Assembly (NCBI RefSeq): GCF_001584615.1 | Contig: NZ_LQQC01000001.1 | Location: forward strand, 1 to 64,000 | DNA length: 64,000 bases | Source: Brevibacterium ravenspurgense | GTDB lineage: Bacteria; Actinomycetota; Actinomycetes; Actinomycetales; Brevibacteriaceae | Direction: 5' to 3' | Part shown: piece by piece, positions 25,778 through 34,505 of the stretch | Numbering within the stretch: position 1 is the stretch's first letter | How the letters are laid out: the number at the start of each line of letters is the position of its first letter | Notes under the pieces: model-generated | Told to the model about the DNA's origin: nothing | Seen by the model: the letters and a program-made list of their open reading frames with translations, nothing else | Databases searched by the model: none | Program-made: the position numbers and the translations under genes

Positions 25778-25830
25778 ATTTTCGGCGGGAGCGGGCGCTA
25801 TTCGCAGCTGAGACTGCGCTGCGCTGAAGC

Positions 25831-25868
25831 GGCGCCGCGGCCCGGCACCAAGCGCCGGGCCGCGGCGC
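25831..25868. terminator. Bidirectional terminator between convergent genes
   Basis: GGCGCCGCGGCCCGGC pairs with GCCGGGCCGCGGCGC around a short ACCAAGC loop. It lies between the YggS and MalY/PatB stops, just before the latter. Confidence 0.75.
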
Positions 25869-25875
25869 TCCTTGC

Positions 25876-27129
25876 TTACAGCTTGCGGATGGCTGCGGCC
25901 ATAGCTTCGAGTGCGTCCTGCACAATGGGCCGCGGTGTTCCCATGTTGAAACGGACCCAGCCCTTGCCGGCCTGTCCGGTGGTCGCGCCGTCGTTCATGG
26001 CCACACGGGCTTCCTGCAGGAAGAACTGCTGGGGGCTCACGCCTTCGGGCAGGCGGGGGACCAGCGCGTTCGCATCGAAGAACGACAGGTACGTGCCCTG
26101 CGGTTTGATGTAGCCGAGCTCCGGAAGCTCTGCCGCTGCGAAGTCGGCAATGAAATCACGGGTCTGCTCGAGGTAGCCAAGTGTGTCGGCCAGCCATTCG
26201 CCGCCCTCGCGGTAGGCGGTGATGCCCGCGATGACACCCGGAGTTGCGGCTGTCGCAGAGAACTGCGTTCCGTGTTTCTTCCAGGCGGCAAGGTGTTCGT
26301 CGTTCGTGAAGATCAGCTGAGCGCACTTCAGGCCAGGGGTGTTGAACGACTTGGTGTGTGAGGTTGCGGTCAACGTGTGTCGTGCCGCAGCCTCTGAGGT
26401 CGAAGCGTAGGGAATGTGCTGGAAGCCGCTGTAGGTCAGCGGTGCGTGGATTTCATCCGAAAACACCAGAGCGCCGTTCTTTTCGACGATCTCGGTGATC
26501 TTTTCGAGTTCAGCCCGCGTGTACACGCGGCCGGTGGGGTTGTGCGGGTTGCACAGCACCAGCACGCCGCCGGGACCGCCGTCGGGGCCTGCCGTGGACA
26601 GTGCGGCATCGATCGCTTCGAAGTCCATTTCCCAGTGCCGCCCGGCAAGCGGGGCGGGTACCTGCCCGTCAGCAGACGAGGTGGAAAGCAGCTCCGGGGA
26701 GGGTTCGTCGACGATCTTCTGCGGCACCTCGACATGGTCGCGGAAGAACGCGCCGGGGACGGTGAGGAACGGCATGTACGCCGGTGTGGGCACCACGATT
26801 TTGGCGCCGCGGGGCGCCAGAATGTCGAGGAAGCCTCCCATGCCCAGCAGAACATCGGACGCGGGGAACACGTTTTCAGCGGGGAATTCCCATCCGTAGC
26901 GCGAAGCGTAGAACTCGGAAGTGGCTTCGCCCAGGCCCTTCAGCAGTGCGGGCGGGGTGTAGCCGTACAGCTGGTTTTCGTCGATGACTTTGAGAGCTTC
27001 GCGGATGGCCGGCGCAATGCCGAAGTCCATTTCCGCAATCCATGCGCCGATCGCCCCGGGGTATTCCGCCCACTTTCGGCTGCCGCGCTCTTCGATCTGC
27101 TTGCGAGTGATGCTGTCATACGGGTGCAT
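25876..27129 (-). CDS. MalY/PatB-family PLP-dependent C-S lyase/aminotransferase
   Basis: This 417-aa class I/II aminotransferase-fold protein has WIAEMDFGIAPAI near the N-terminus, LCNPHNPTGRVYTRAEL, VFSDEIHAPLTYSG and the PLP Lys in SHTKSFNTPGLKCAQ. These are the typical MalY/PatB cystathionine beta-lyase motifs. It is expected to cleave cystathionine or cysteine conjugates to pyruvate, ammonia and a thiol in methionine biosynthesis. It converges with yggS. The ATG at 27129 is the natural start (MHPYDSITRKQIEERGS), with no strong Shine-Dalgarno visible. Confidence 0.88.
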   Translation of the reverse strand: MHPYDSITRKQIEERGSRKWAEYPGAIGAWIAEMDFGIAPAIREALKVIDENQLYGYTPPALLKGLGEATSEFYASRYGWEFPAENVFPASDVLLGMGGFLDILAPRGAKIVVPTPAYMPFLTVPGAFFRDHVEVPQKIVDEPSPELLSTSSADGQVPAPLAGRHWEMDFEAIDAALSTAGPDGGPGGVLVLCNPHNPTGRVYTRAELEKITEIVEKNGALVFSDEIHAPLTYSGFQHIPYASTSEAAARHTLTATSHTKSFNTPGLKCAQLIFTNDEHLAAWKKHGTQFSATAATPGVIAGITAYREGGEWLADTLGYLEQTRDFIADFAAAELPELGYIKPQGTYLSFFDANALVPRLPEGVSPQQFFLQEARVAMNDGATTGQAGKGWVRFNMGTPRPIVQDALEAMAAAIRKL

Positions 27130-27157
27130 GAAGCCAGCCTAGCGGCGTTCACCCGCC

Positions 27158-27940
27158 TCAGCACTTGTTGAGCACTCGTTCCATGGCATCGCGTTCGGGT
27201 TTCGTGACCCACAGGGAGTACTTTTCCTTCACCCGGATCTGCAGGCCCACATAGGTGCACCGGTAGGACTTGTTCGGCGGCAGCCACGAGGCGGCGTCCT
27301 TATTGCCCTTGGCGGAGTTCGTGGCTCCGTCGACGGCAATGAGGTTGAGCGGATCGTTGGCGAACTCGATCCGCTGTTCTTGGGTCAGTTGCTGCGCGCC
27401 GGTGATCCACGCGTTGTGCAGGGCGACAATGTGGTCGATCTGCACTTTCTGGCTGGTGGTCTGGCCGCGTACGAAGTCGATCCGCTTGCCCGTGTAGGCG
27501 TCCACCAGAGTGCCGGACATGACTTTGCAGTGACCGTCGCGGGTGATGTTGACGAGGTCCCGGGCCAGAATGTCGTCGCGAGTGCGGCAGCCGTTGAAGT
27601 CGGTATCCGTCCAGGCCTTGCCGAACTTTTCGACCCGCCCGTACCCGGTGGCCGGGGCTTTGCCCTTCACGGGCAGCTTCTTCAGTGCGGCCAGTGACTT
27701 CTGGGCGCCGGGGTTTGCCGGCCCCACGTCCGAGGTGCCACCCGGCTTCTTCTGCGCCTGCGGCCTTTTCGGGGGTGGAGTGGGTGAGGGGCTTGGCCCT
27801 TCCGATGGAGCTTCGGCTGCCGTCGGAGTGGCGTTCGGGACGGATGTTTCACCAGGTGAGGATTCCGGCAACGGGGCACAGCCGTTGAGGACGAGCAGTG
27901 TTGCCAGTGCTGCCGGAGCCCACCTGCGTGGTGAGCGCAC
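27158..27940 (-). CDS. Secreted HNH-family nuclease lipoprotein (DUF1524-like)
   Basis: This 260-aa protein has a lipoprotein signal ending LVLNGC (Cys21), a Pro/Ser/Thr linker (~25-75) and a C-terminal domain. The domain contains QIDHIVALHNAWITGAQQL, DPLNLIAVDGATNSAKGNKD and WLPPNKSYRC, the H-N-N/H pattern of the DUF1524/HNH endonuclease group. Such proteins are exported nucleases of actinobacteria. Conserved Cys pairs (NGCRTR, GHCKV, YRCTY, LNKC) could form disulfides outside the cell. It follows the FAH-family gene in the same direction with 6 nt between them, so the two may share a transcript. Confidence 0.82.
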   Translation of the reverse strand: MRSPRRWAPAALATLLVLNGCAPLPESSPGETSVPNATPTAAEAPSEGPSPSPTPPPKRPQAQKKPGGTSDVGPANPGAQKSLAALKKLPVKGKAPATGYGRVEKFGKAWTDTDFNGCRTRDDILARDLVNITRDGHCKVMSGTLVDAYTGKRIDFVRGQTTSQKVQIDHIVALHNAWITGAQQLTQEQRIEFANDPLNLIAVDGATNSAKGNKDAASWLPPNKSYRCTYVGLQIRVKEKYSLWVTKPERDAMERVLNKC

Positions 27941-27946
27941 AGACGG

Positions 27947-28801
27947 TCAGCCTTCGCGCTGGAAGAATTCTTGACGCTGCGAGCCCAGTCCGTCGCCTTC
28001 GAGTTCAACAATGTCACCAGGAGCGAGGAACGGGTGGGTTCCGGCCATGGCCACACCCGCGGGCGTGCCCGTCGACACGATGTCGCCGGGTTCAAGAGTC
28101 ATGTACTGGGACAGCTTGTACACGATGGTTCCCACGTCGAAGATCATCTTCGAGGTGTTGCCGTCCTGGCGGACTTCGCCGTTGACCAAGGTGCGCAGAC
28201 CGACATTGTTCGGGTCGATGGAATCAGCGGTCACAACCTTCGGGCCGACCGGTGTGGAGCTGGGCATGTTCTTGCCCAGACCCCACTGGGGTGTGAGGTT
28301 CTGGAAGGCACGTTCGGAGACATCGTTGACCAGGGTGAAGCCGGCAATCGCGGCAAGGCCCTCTTCAGCTGAAGCCAGTGCGTGGGCGCGCTTGCCCATG
28401 ACAAAGCCGAATTCGACTTCCCAGTCGGTTTTCTCAGAGCCCGGCAGAATGCCCACGGGGTCATTGGGGCCGACGATCGTGCCCGGGTGCTTGAGGAAGG
28501 TGACCAGATTGGTGGGAATCGGCTGGCCCGCTTCTGCAGCGTGGTCGGTGTAGTTCAGGCCAATGCAGATGACCGCCTGCGGCGAGGCGATCGGAGCCCC
28601 GATCCGCTTGCCTTCGGCATCAAACGGCGGCAGCTGGCCCAGTTCAACCAGCGACTGCAGTTTGGGCAGCCCCTCCGCCCAGAAGCGCGGGCCGAAGTCC
28701 CCGCCGAATTCGCTGACGGCAGAGCTGGCATCGAAGTACCGTTCACCGTCCGTGACGACCGGGGTTTCCTGACCGGCCTGACCAATCCGCATAAGCTGCA
28801 T
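27947..28801 (-). CDS. Fumarylacetoacetate hydrolase (FAH) family protein
   Basis: This 284-aa enzyme has the family motifs ICIGLNYTDHAAEAG, LKHPGTIVGPNDPV, the metal-ligand pair in DWEVEFGFVMGK, FTLVNDVSER and PGDIVSTGTPAGVAMA. FAH members hydrolyse or decarboxylate acylpyruvates and catechol-cleavage products; the exact substrate cannot be read from sequence. ATG 28801 (MQLMRIGQAG) is chosen because AGGAGGAA lies 4 nt upstream, rather than an in-frame start at 28846. Confidence 0.88.
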   Translation of the reverse strand: MQLMRIGQAGQETPVVTDGERYFDASSAVSEFGGDFGPRFWAEGLPKLQSLVELGQLPPFDAEGKRIGAPIASPQAVICIGLNYTDHAAEAGQPIPTNLVTFLKHPGTIVGPNDPVGILPGSEKTDWEVEFGFVMGKRAHALASAEEGLAAIAGFTLVNDVSERAFQNLTPQWGLGKNMPSSTPVGPKVVTADSIDPNNVGLRTLVNGEVRQDGNTSKMIFDVGTIVYKLSQYMTLEPGDIVSTGTPAGVAMAGTHPFLAPGDIVELEGDGLGSQRQEFFQREG

Positions 28802-28870
28802 CGGTTCCTCCTGTGTTTTCTTCAATCTAGACCAGGGCACTGACACGCGGGCTCCCGGGGAGCCGAGCTC

Positions 28871-28906
28871 CGCCTCGTCAATCCGAACCCCACCTCAAAC
28901 GAGGCG
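28871..28906. repeat. Inverted repeat with the CGAGG word
   Basis: CGCCTCGT (28871-28878) pairs with ACGAGGCG (28899-28906) around a 20-nt loop in the gap between the divergent FAH and DedA genes. It may be a terminator or operator; no T-run follows. Confidence 0.4.
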
Positions 28907-28982
28907 AAGGGCACACCCGGCTGTTCGGCATGCACACAGAAAAACACGGCATAGTAGTGGGGACGCATACAGAAGGACACTC

Positions 28983-29708
28983 ATGCTCGACACTCTTGCC
29001 GCCGCCTCAGCGGGGGCGACCGACATCATTGCCGCTCCGGCATTCCTCGATCCACAGCGGATCATCGAATCAGCAGGCCCGTGGATGCTCGCGGTCGTAG
29101 CACTCATCGTGTTCATCGAATCCGGTGTGCTGTTCCCGTTCCTGCCCGGTGACTCGCTGCTGTTCGTGGCAGGCCTCATGTCACCGGCAATGGGCGTTCC
29201 CCTGTGGCAGCTGATCCCCGTCATCTGGATTGCCGCCATCTGCGGTGACCAAGTGGGGTACTTCCTGGGCTACCGGTTCGGCCGCAGGCTCTTCAAGGAC
29301 GACGCCCGCGTTCTGTCGACAGCCCACCTGCGCCAGGCGGAAGAGTTCTTCGTCAAGCACGGCGGGAAATCGCTGTTCCTGGCCCGCTTCGTACCGATCG
29401 TGCGGACCTTCGTGCCGCTGGCCGCCGGCGTCGCGCACTATAAGTACCGCAAATTCATCTTGTGGAACGTGGCGGGCGGTCTCACGTGGGGCTTTGTGCT
29501 CCCACTGGCCGGCTACTACCTAGGCACCTTTGACATCATCCGCGAACACGTGGACCTGTGGGTGCTCGTCATCATCGGCCTATCGCTCATCCCCGTGGCC
29601 ATCGAAGTCATCCGCGAACGCCGCGCCTACAAGAGGGAACAGGCTGCTCGCGAGGCCGCCGGTCCGGTTGAAGCGCAAGAAGCTGAAAGCGAAGAGCACG
29701 GGGCCTGA
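28983..29708 (+). CDS. DedA-family membrane protein
   Basis: This 241-aa protein has 4-5 membrane segments. The DedA (SNARE-associated) signatures are FIESGVLFPFLPGDSLLFVAG, GYFLGYRFGRRLF, the conserved FLARFVPIVRTFVPLAAG and WNVAGGLTWGFVLPLAGYYLG. DedA proteins are implicated in undecaprenyl-phosphate or phospholipid flipping and envelope homeostasis. The C-terminal ~30 residues are charged and cytoplasmic. An AGAAGGA-type site precedes the ATG. It is a single gene before ddh. Confidence 0.9.
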   Translation: MLDTLAAASAGATDIIAAPAFLDPQRIIESAGPWMLAVVALIVFIESGVLFPFLPGDSLLFVAGLMSPAMGVPLWQLIPVIWIAAICGDQVGYFLGYRFGRRLFKDDARVLSTAHLRQAEEFFVKHGGKSLFLARFVPIVRTFVPLAAGVAHYKYRKFILWNVAGGLTWGFVLPLAGYYLGTFDIIREHVDLWVLVIIGLSLIPVAIEVIRERRAYKREQAAREAAGPVEAQEAESEEHGA

Positions 29709-29863
29709 TCTGCGCTTTCCCACTTTCTGAGCGCGGGAAAGGGCCGCCGTTTGCTGTGAATCTGTCGATAGGGTCGTGGCGGAAGCAGGCGTAGAGTAGC
29801 AACCCGGAGCGGGCTTAACGCCGTTTCAGAATCTATGCGCCCAGAGCGCGAAGGAGTGAAACG

Positions 29864-30829
29864 ATGACTCAGAAGATCAGTGCAGCAATCGTCGGCTACG
29901 GAAACCTCGGCAAGAGCGTTGAAAAGCTCATCGCCAAGCAGCCGGATATGGAGCTCTACGGAATCTTCTCCCGCCGCGACTCACTGGAGACCGACGCAGC
30001 CGTCTACCCCGTGGCAGAAGCCGCCGAGCACAAAGACAAAGTCGACCTTCTGTTCCTGTGCCTGGGTTCGGCAACTGACATCCCAGAACAGGCTGCGTCA
30101 TTTGCCGAAAACTTCACAACCGTCGACACCTACGACAACCACCACCTCATCCCCGCCCACCGCGAAAAGATGGACGCTGCTGCCAAAGCCGGCGGCACCG
30201 TCGCCATGATCTCCACCGGTTGGGACCCCGGTATGTTCTCGATCAACCGCACCATCGGCGAAGCTCTGTTCCCCAACGCCCAGCAGAACACCTTCTGGGG
30301 TCCAGGACTGTCACAGGGCCACTCCGACGCCGTGCGCCGGGTGGAGGGTGTGAAAGCCGGCGTGCAGTACACGCTGCCGAAGGAAGAGGCCCTGCAGGCG
30401 GCCAAGGAAGGCCGGGGTGACGAGATCACCGGCGCGAACGCCCACCGTCGCCGCGTTGTCGCAGTTGCCGACGAAGCAGACCAGGAGCGCATCCGTCAGG
30501 AAATCGTGTCGATGCCCGACTACTTCGAGCCCTACGAAACGACCGTTGAGTTCGTCAGCCAGGAAGTCTTCGACCGCGAACACCAGGGCATGCCCCACGG
30601 TGGCCACGTCATCACCTCGGGTGATCTTGGCGGTACGCACAGCTCGGTCGAATTCACCCTCGAACTCGAGCGCAACCCCGACTTCACTGCCGCTTCCCAG
30701 CTGGCCTACGGCCGTGCCGCGGTGCGCATGGCTCGCGAAGGCCGCACGGGTGCCGTGACGGTTCTCGAAGTTGCGCCGTACCTGCTGTCGACTGCCAGCC
30801 TTGACGAACTGGTGGCCCGCGACATCTGA
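29864..30829 (+). CDS. ddh: meso-diaminopimelate D-dehydrogenase
   Basis: This 321-aa NADPH-dependent enzyme reductively aminates tetrahydrodipicolinate to meso-DAP in one step, a shortcut to lysine and DAP-type peptidoglycan. Diagnostic segments are AAIVGYGNLGKSVEKLI, MELYGIFSRRDSLET, DTYDNHHLIPAHREKMD, ISTGWDPGMFSINRTIGEAL, WGPGLSQGHSDAVRR and ELERNPDFTAASQLAYGRAA. It is known from Corynebacterium, Brevibacterium and some other lineages, so it is a taxonomic hint. GAAGGAG precedes the ATG. The next gene starts 8 nt later. Confidence 0.95.
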   Translation: MTQKISAAIVGYGNLGKSVEKLIAKQPDMELYGIFSRRDSLETDAAVYPVAEAAEHKDKVDLLFLCLGSATDIPEQAASFAENFTTVDTYDNHHLIPAHREKMDAAAKAGGTVAMISTGWDPGMFSINRTIGEALFPNAQQNTFWGPGLSQGHSDAVRRVEGVKAGVQYTLPKEEALQAAKEGRGDEITGANAHRRRVVAVADEADQERIRQEIVSMPDYFEPYETTVEFVSQEVFDREHQGMPHGGHVITSGDLGGTHSSVEFTLELERNPDFTAASQLAYGRAAVRMAREGRTGAVTVLEVAPYLLSTASLDELVARDI

Positions 30830-30837
30830 TTGTCTGT

Positions 30838-31671
30838 ATGACTCGCATTGTTCTGGCCCGCCACGGGCAGGCCTCAGCGCACGCGGAGGACTACGACGTT
30901 CTGTCGCCTCTGGGCCACCATCAGGCCCGGCTGTTGGGCGGCGGGCTTGCCGCTCTGAAGCTGCACGATCCCGTGGTTGCCACCGGCACCCTCAAGCGGC
31001 AGATCGACACGGCGTCGATCATCTTCGGTGACGAGCTCGAGGCTCTGCGTGACGAGCGGTTCAACGAATACGACCACCGCCGCGTGATGGCTGAGTACAC
31101 CCCGGACATGAAGCCGGGGGAGCCTGGCCGGCTGGACCGTGCGATGGCCCTGTGGATGGCCGATGCACAATCGGATTTCCCGCCGTTTCTGCGCCGCGTG
31201 ATCGCCGCCTACCGCGACTTCTGCAAGCGTCTGCCGGAAGGCCGCGACGGGCTGATCATCAGCTCCGGGGGTGTGTCCGCGGTGATCTCCGCTTGGCTCA
31301 TGGCGGGCCGGCCGGAGGTCTTCGCAGGACACGCTCTCGAGGCGCCGTCGGCCGGATCTTCCACCGCCGGGATTCTGGACTTCGGTTTGGAAGGGCACGA
31401 CTTCACCCAGGAAACGGGGCCCGCGGCGTTTCTTGATTTCGGCGCGGGCTTCCCGGCGGATACAGCCGGTGGGCCCGCTGGCAGGCCGAAGTTGTCCGCT
31501 GCTGAAACGGCGGATGCCGCGCGTGCTGTTCGCGAAATCGAACAGGTGGTGCTGTTCAACAGCGAGTTCGTCAACGCTTCGATGAGTCAGACCGACGGCC
31601 GCCGACTCATCACCTTCAACGAGCACGCTCACCTGGGCCCGCCCGAAGAGGGCCGCATCACCCCGCACTGA
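30838..31671 (+). CDS. Histidine-phosphatase-superfamily protein with an altered second His site
   Basis: This 277-aa protein starts with the RHG motif (VLARHGQASA), the phospho-acceptor His of the branch 1 histidine phosphatases. At the second catalytic position, where phosphatases usually have SHGG, it reads IISSGGVSA. An Ala/Gly-rich insertion separates the last ~60 residues. The substrate is unknown. It starts 8 nt after ddh and is probably co-transcribed. The lack of the second His may mean altered chemistry; other actinobacterial members share SGG-type sites, so it need not be inactive. Confidence 0.75.
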   Translation: MTRIVLARHGQASAHAEDYDVLSPLGHHQARLLGGGLAALKLHDPVVATGTLKRQIDTASIIFGDELEALRDERFNEYDHRRVMAEYTPDMKPGEPGRLDRAMALWMADAQSDFPPFLRRVIAAYRDFCKRLPEGRDGLIISSGGVSAVISAWLMAGRPEVFAGHALEAPSAGSSTAGILDFGLEGHDFTQETGPAAFLDFGAGFPADTAGGPAGRPKLSAAETADAARAVREIEQVVLFNSEFVNASMSQTDGRRLITFNEHAHLGPPEEGRITPH

Positions 31672-31703
31672 ACGCAGATCGCTGCCGAGGGCAGATTATC
31701 CCG

Positions 31704-31815
31704 AGACTCCCTTTAGCCGGATTCTGCGCTTTAGCAACAACTGCTAACGGGAGTTTCTGTTGCTAACCGGAGTCTCTGTGCGGCTAAAGCGTGGATTCGT
31801 GGCTAACGGGTGTGG
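31704..31815 (-). repeat. Palindromic extragenic repeat, copy D (inverted)
   Basis: Reverse-oriented copy of the element near the tRNA. Read on the minus strand it starts CACACCCGTTAGCCACGAAT, continues CACGCTTTAGCCGC, AGAGACTCCGGTTAGCAACA, GAAACTCCCGTTAGC and AGTTGTTGCTAAAGCGCAG, and ends GAATCCGGCTAAAGGGAG. The distal end has lost the GGGTGTG terminus. It fills the gap between the histidine-phosphatase-like gene and the thioredoxin-NHL gene. Confidence 0.8.
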
Positions 31816-31905
31816 AATCCGCCTCAGGCTGGCTTGGCGGCACGTGGGCGAGGGGCGTCTCAGCTGCCGGGTGCAGTGCACCCCACTACGACCGTGTTTG
31901 GAACA

Positions 31906-33855
31906 ATGAACGCTATGACTGAACCTTCTTCACCCCGTCTGCGCGCACCCGAACTCGTGGGGCGCCGCTGGATCAACACCGGCGGCAAAGACCTTTCGCT
32001 GCAGGATCTGCGCGGCAAGATCGTTCTGCTGGACTTCTGGACGTTCTGCTGCATCAACTGCCTGCACGTTCTGGATGAACTGCGCGAAATCGAAGAAAAG
32101 TATCACGACGAACTCGTGGTGATCGGCGTGCACTCGCCGAAGTTCGAATTCGAGCGCACCGTCGAAGCCGTCGACCAGGCGGTTGAGCGCTACCAGGTGG
32201 AGCACATTGTGCTCGACGACCCCGACCTCGTGACATGGCAGGCCTACACCGCCCGGGCGTGGCCCACGCTGGCGCTCATCGACCCCGAGGGCTACCTCGT
32301 GGCGAAGATGTCCGGCGAAGGCCACTCGAAGGGCATCACCAGCCTTATTGAAGACCTCGTCGAAGAGCACCGCGCCAAGGGCACACTGCGTTCCGGCAAC
32401 GACCCCTACGTGGCACCGGAGCCGCGCGAAGGCGAACTGTTCTACCCGGGCAAACTCATCCGCCTGGAAACCGCCGGCCACGAAGGCAACATCCTCGTGG
32501 GCGACTCCGGCCACCACAGCCTCGTCGAATACGCCCCGGACGGTGTCACGAAGCTGCGCCGCTACGGCGCGAAAGAACGCGGCTTCGTCGACGGTCAAGC
32601 GCTCGCCTCTGACGCCTCGACAGGCACCGAAGCCGCGCAGGCGCGCTTCTCCGAGCCCGGCGGCATGGCTGAACTCAGCCCGGAACTGGCTGAGAAGGTC
32701 GGCTACCACGTGGTTGTCGCCGACACCGTCAACCACGCACTGCGCGGCCTCAACCTGGACACCGGCGAAGTCACGACAGTTGCCGGCACTGGCGAACAGT
32801 ACATGGTCGGTGCGGCTGACAACACCGTCGAAGGTCGCAGCACGGAACTGCGCTACGACGGTCCGGCCCGCGGCATCAAGCTCTCCAGCCCGTGGGACGT
32901 GCAGTTCGTACCGGCAACCGGCGATGTCATCATCGCCATGGCCGGCAACCACACCATCTGGGCGTTCAACCCGGAAAAGGACACCGTCCGCCTGTTCTCC
33001 GGCACAATGAACGAAGGCCTGACCGACGGTGGGCCGGAAGAAGCCTGGTACGCCCAGACCTCCGGCCTTGCGCTCACAGCCGAAGGCCAGGTGCTTCTGG
33101 CAGATTCGGAAACCTCGGCACTGCGCAGCCTCAACCCGGCAGACGGCACGGTCGAAACCTATGTGGGCACCGGCCTGTTCGACTTCGGCTTCCAGGACGG
33201 ACCGTCAGCCGAAGCTCGCCTGCAGCACCCGCTGGGCGTGGCAGAACTGCCAGACGGCTCGATTGCGATTGCAGACACGTACAACGGCGCCATCCGCCGC
33301 TACGACCGCACGAGCGACGAAGTTTCGACCCTCGCCCGTGACCTGCGTGAACCCTCCGACATCCTCGTGGTCACCCCGGAAGACGGCGATGCGTACCTGC
33401 TGGTTGCCGAATCCGCCAACCACGCGCTGACCGCCGTGACGATCCCTGCCGAAGCTCTTGAGGTCAACGAAGGGCAGAAGCAGACCAAGCGTCCGCCCAC
33501 GGAAATCGGCACGGGCACCCTTGACGTCGAAGTGCACTTCACCGTCCCGCAGGGCCAGAAGCTCGACGATCGCTGGGGAGACCCCACGTGGCTGCAGATC
33601 TCTTCGACCCCGCCGGAGCTCATTGCCGACGGCGCCGGGGGAGCGGAGGGCCAGACCCGCACCATCACCCTGGCCGAAGGCTTCACGGAGGGTGTTCTGC
33701 ACGTGACGGCCCGCGCGGCATCCTGCGATGGCGAACCGGGCGGCGAAATCCCGCTGCACGCGGCCTGCCACCTGTACCAGCAGGACTGGGGCATTCCGCT
33801 GGTCATCCGTGAGGGCGGTCCCGACCGCCTCGACTTGGACCTCCGCGGGGTCTGA
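31906..33855 (+). CDS. Thioredoxin-fold plus NHL-repeat protein (NHLRC2-like)
   Basis: This ~649-aa protein has an N-terminal TlpA/AhpC-like thioredoxin domain (~10-160) with FWTFCCINCLHVLDEL, where CxxC is CINC. NHL/beta-propeller repeats follow (~180-520; VADTVNHALRGLNLDTGEVT, IADTYNGAIRRYDR and similar), then a C-terminal beta domain (~530-645). The architecture matches bacterial and animal NHLRC2; redox function is inferred from CxxC. There is no signal peptide, so it is probably cytoplasmic. The start is uncertain: ATG 31906 or 31915, neither with a strong ribosome site. Repeat copy D lies immediately upstream. Confidence 0.85.
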   Translation: MNAMTEPSSPRLRAPELVGRRWINTGGKDLSLQDLRGKIVLLDFWTFCCINCLHVLDELREIEEKYHDELVVIGVHSPKFEFERTVEAVDQAVERYQVEHIVLDDPDLVTWQAYTARAWPTLALIDPEGYLVAKMSGEGHSKGITSLIEDLVEEHRAKGTLRSGNDPYVAPEPREGELFYPGKLIRLETAGHEGNILVGDSGHHSLVEYAPDGVTKLRRYGAKERGFVDGQALASDASTGTEAAQARFSEPGGMAELSPELAEKVGYHVVVADTVNHALRGLNLDTGEVTTVAGTGEQYMVGAADNTVEGRSTELRYDGPARGIKLSSPWDVQFVPATGDVIIAMAGNHTIWAFNPEKDTVRLFSGTMNEGLTDGGPEEAWYAQTSGLALTAEGQVLLADSETSALRSLNPADGTVETYVGTGLFDFGFQDGPSAEARLQHPLGVAELPDGSIAIADTYNGAIRRYDRTSDEVSTLARDLREPSDILVVTPEDGDAYLLVAESANHALTAVTIPAEALEVNEGQKQTKRPPTEIGTGTLDVEVHFTVPQGQKLDDRWGDPTWLQISSTPPELIADGAGGAEGQTRTITLAEGFTEGVLHVTARAASCDGEPGGEIPLHAACHLYQQDWGIPLVIREGGPDRLDLDLRGV

Positions 33856-33863
33856 CCCCACTC

Positions 33864-33939
33864 CCACGCACGAGGTGCCGCCCCGGTGAGTTTCCGAAAC
33901 TCGCCTAAGCGGCACCTCGTCATTTCAGGGTTCGATCTG
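33864..33939. repeat. 76-bp direct repeat, copy 1 (left flank of the abi segment)
   Basis: Matches 34588-34663 at 72 of 76 positions. It contains a hairpin with arms ACGAGGTGCCGC and GCGGCACCTCGT and an inner GTGAGTTT/GAAACTCGC stem, then TTTCAGGGTTCGATCTG. In copy 2 that last stretch is the end of a gene. Here it follows the thioredoxin-NHL stop by 8 nt and may serve as its terminator. Confidence 0.85.
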
Positions 33940-33981
33940 TGCGTTAGCTATATTCTGCTCTGTTGTGCCCGCAGAGGGCTC

Positions 33982-34482
33982 TCAGAGCTCGCCATAGGTG
34001 TGATCACGCGGGCTCTGCGGTTTGGCGAGCCCCTGCCATAATGCGGAATTGCGCCCGTAGTCCGCAAAGAGCTCAGGAAGAAGCGGGTCAGCGACTTTGG
34101 TTCGGCACGCCATATCGTCGAGCGAGGCGATCACGTCAAGCACGGACCGAGACTCGAACTGGCCGAATTTTCGCTTCGCCTTGTTGCGCACATTGTTCGG
34201 TGTTGGCCCGGCATCAAGGACAGAATGGTGCCACAGGCGGCTGTGGTGCGCACAGCGGTAACGAAGGATATGACGATCCTTGCTCCGGTCGATGTCGCGC
34301 AAGCAGGATATGACGGTCGGTTCACGGTCCTCGATCTCGGTGTAGAAGTCCTTGTCGAGGTAGCGGCCGTAGGCTCCATGCTCGTCGGCAATAGCCCGGG
34401 CGCACTCAGTTTGGTCAGCCACGATGAGGCCTCGGCTGACTAGAAGGTCGACCTGCTCGTCCCAGGACAGCGGCGGTTTCAC
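33982..34482 (-). CDS. Abi (AbiD/AbiF, Abi_2) defence protein with probable in-frame internal deletions
   Basis: The N-terminus VKPPLSWDEQVDLLVSRGLI is the standard Abi_2 opening. The segment CAHHSRLWHHSVLDAG followed by NNVRNKAKRKFGQFESRSV is the conserved C-terminal region carrying the HEPN-type Arg-x4-His. Full-length relatives are about 290-320 aa, whereas this is ~166 aa and uninterrupted. Sequence seems to be missing after residue ~29 (ECAR then AIADEHGAYGRY) and after ~76 (ILRYR then CAHH), both in frame. Abi proteins cause abortive phage infection, probably as RNases. I chose GTG 34482, preceded by GGGGG, because an earlier in-frame ATG (34515) lies inside the leader hairpin. It may be a pseudogene or a minimal variant. 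Confidence 0.7.
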   Translation of the reverse strand: MKPPLSWDEQVDLLVSRGLIVADQTECARAIADEHGAYGRYLDKDFYTEIEDREPTVISCLRDIDRSKDRHILRYRCAHHSRLWHHSVLDAGPTPNNVRNKAKRKFGQFESRSVLDVIASLDDMACRTKVADPLLPELFADYGRNSALWQGLAKPQSPRDHTYGEL

Positions 34483-34505
34483 GGGATACCCCCAGAATGA
34501 AAAGG

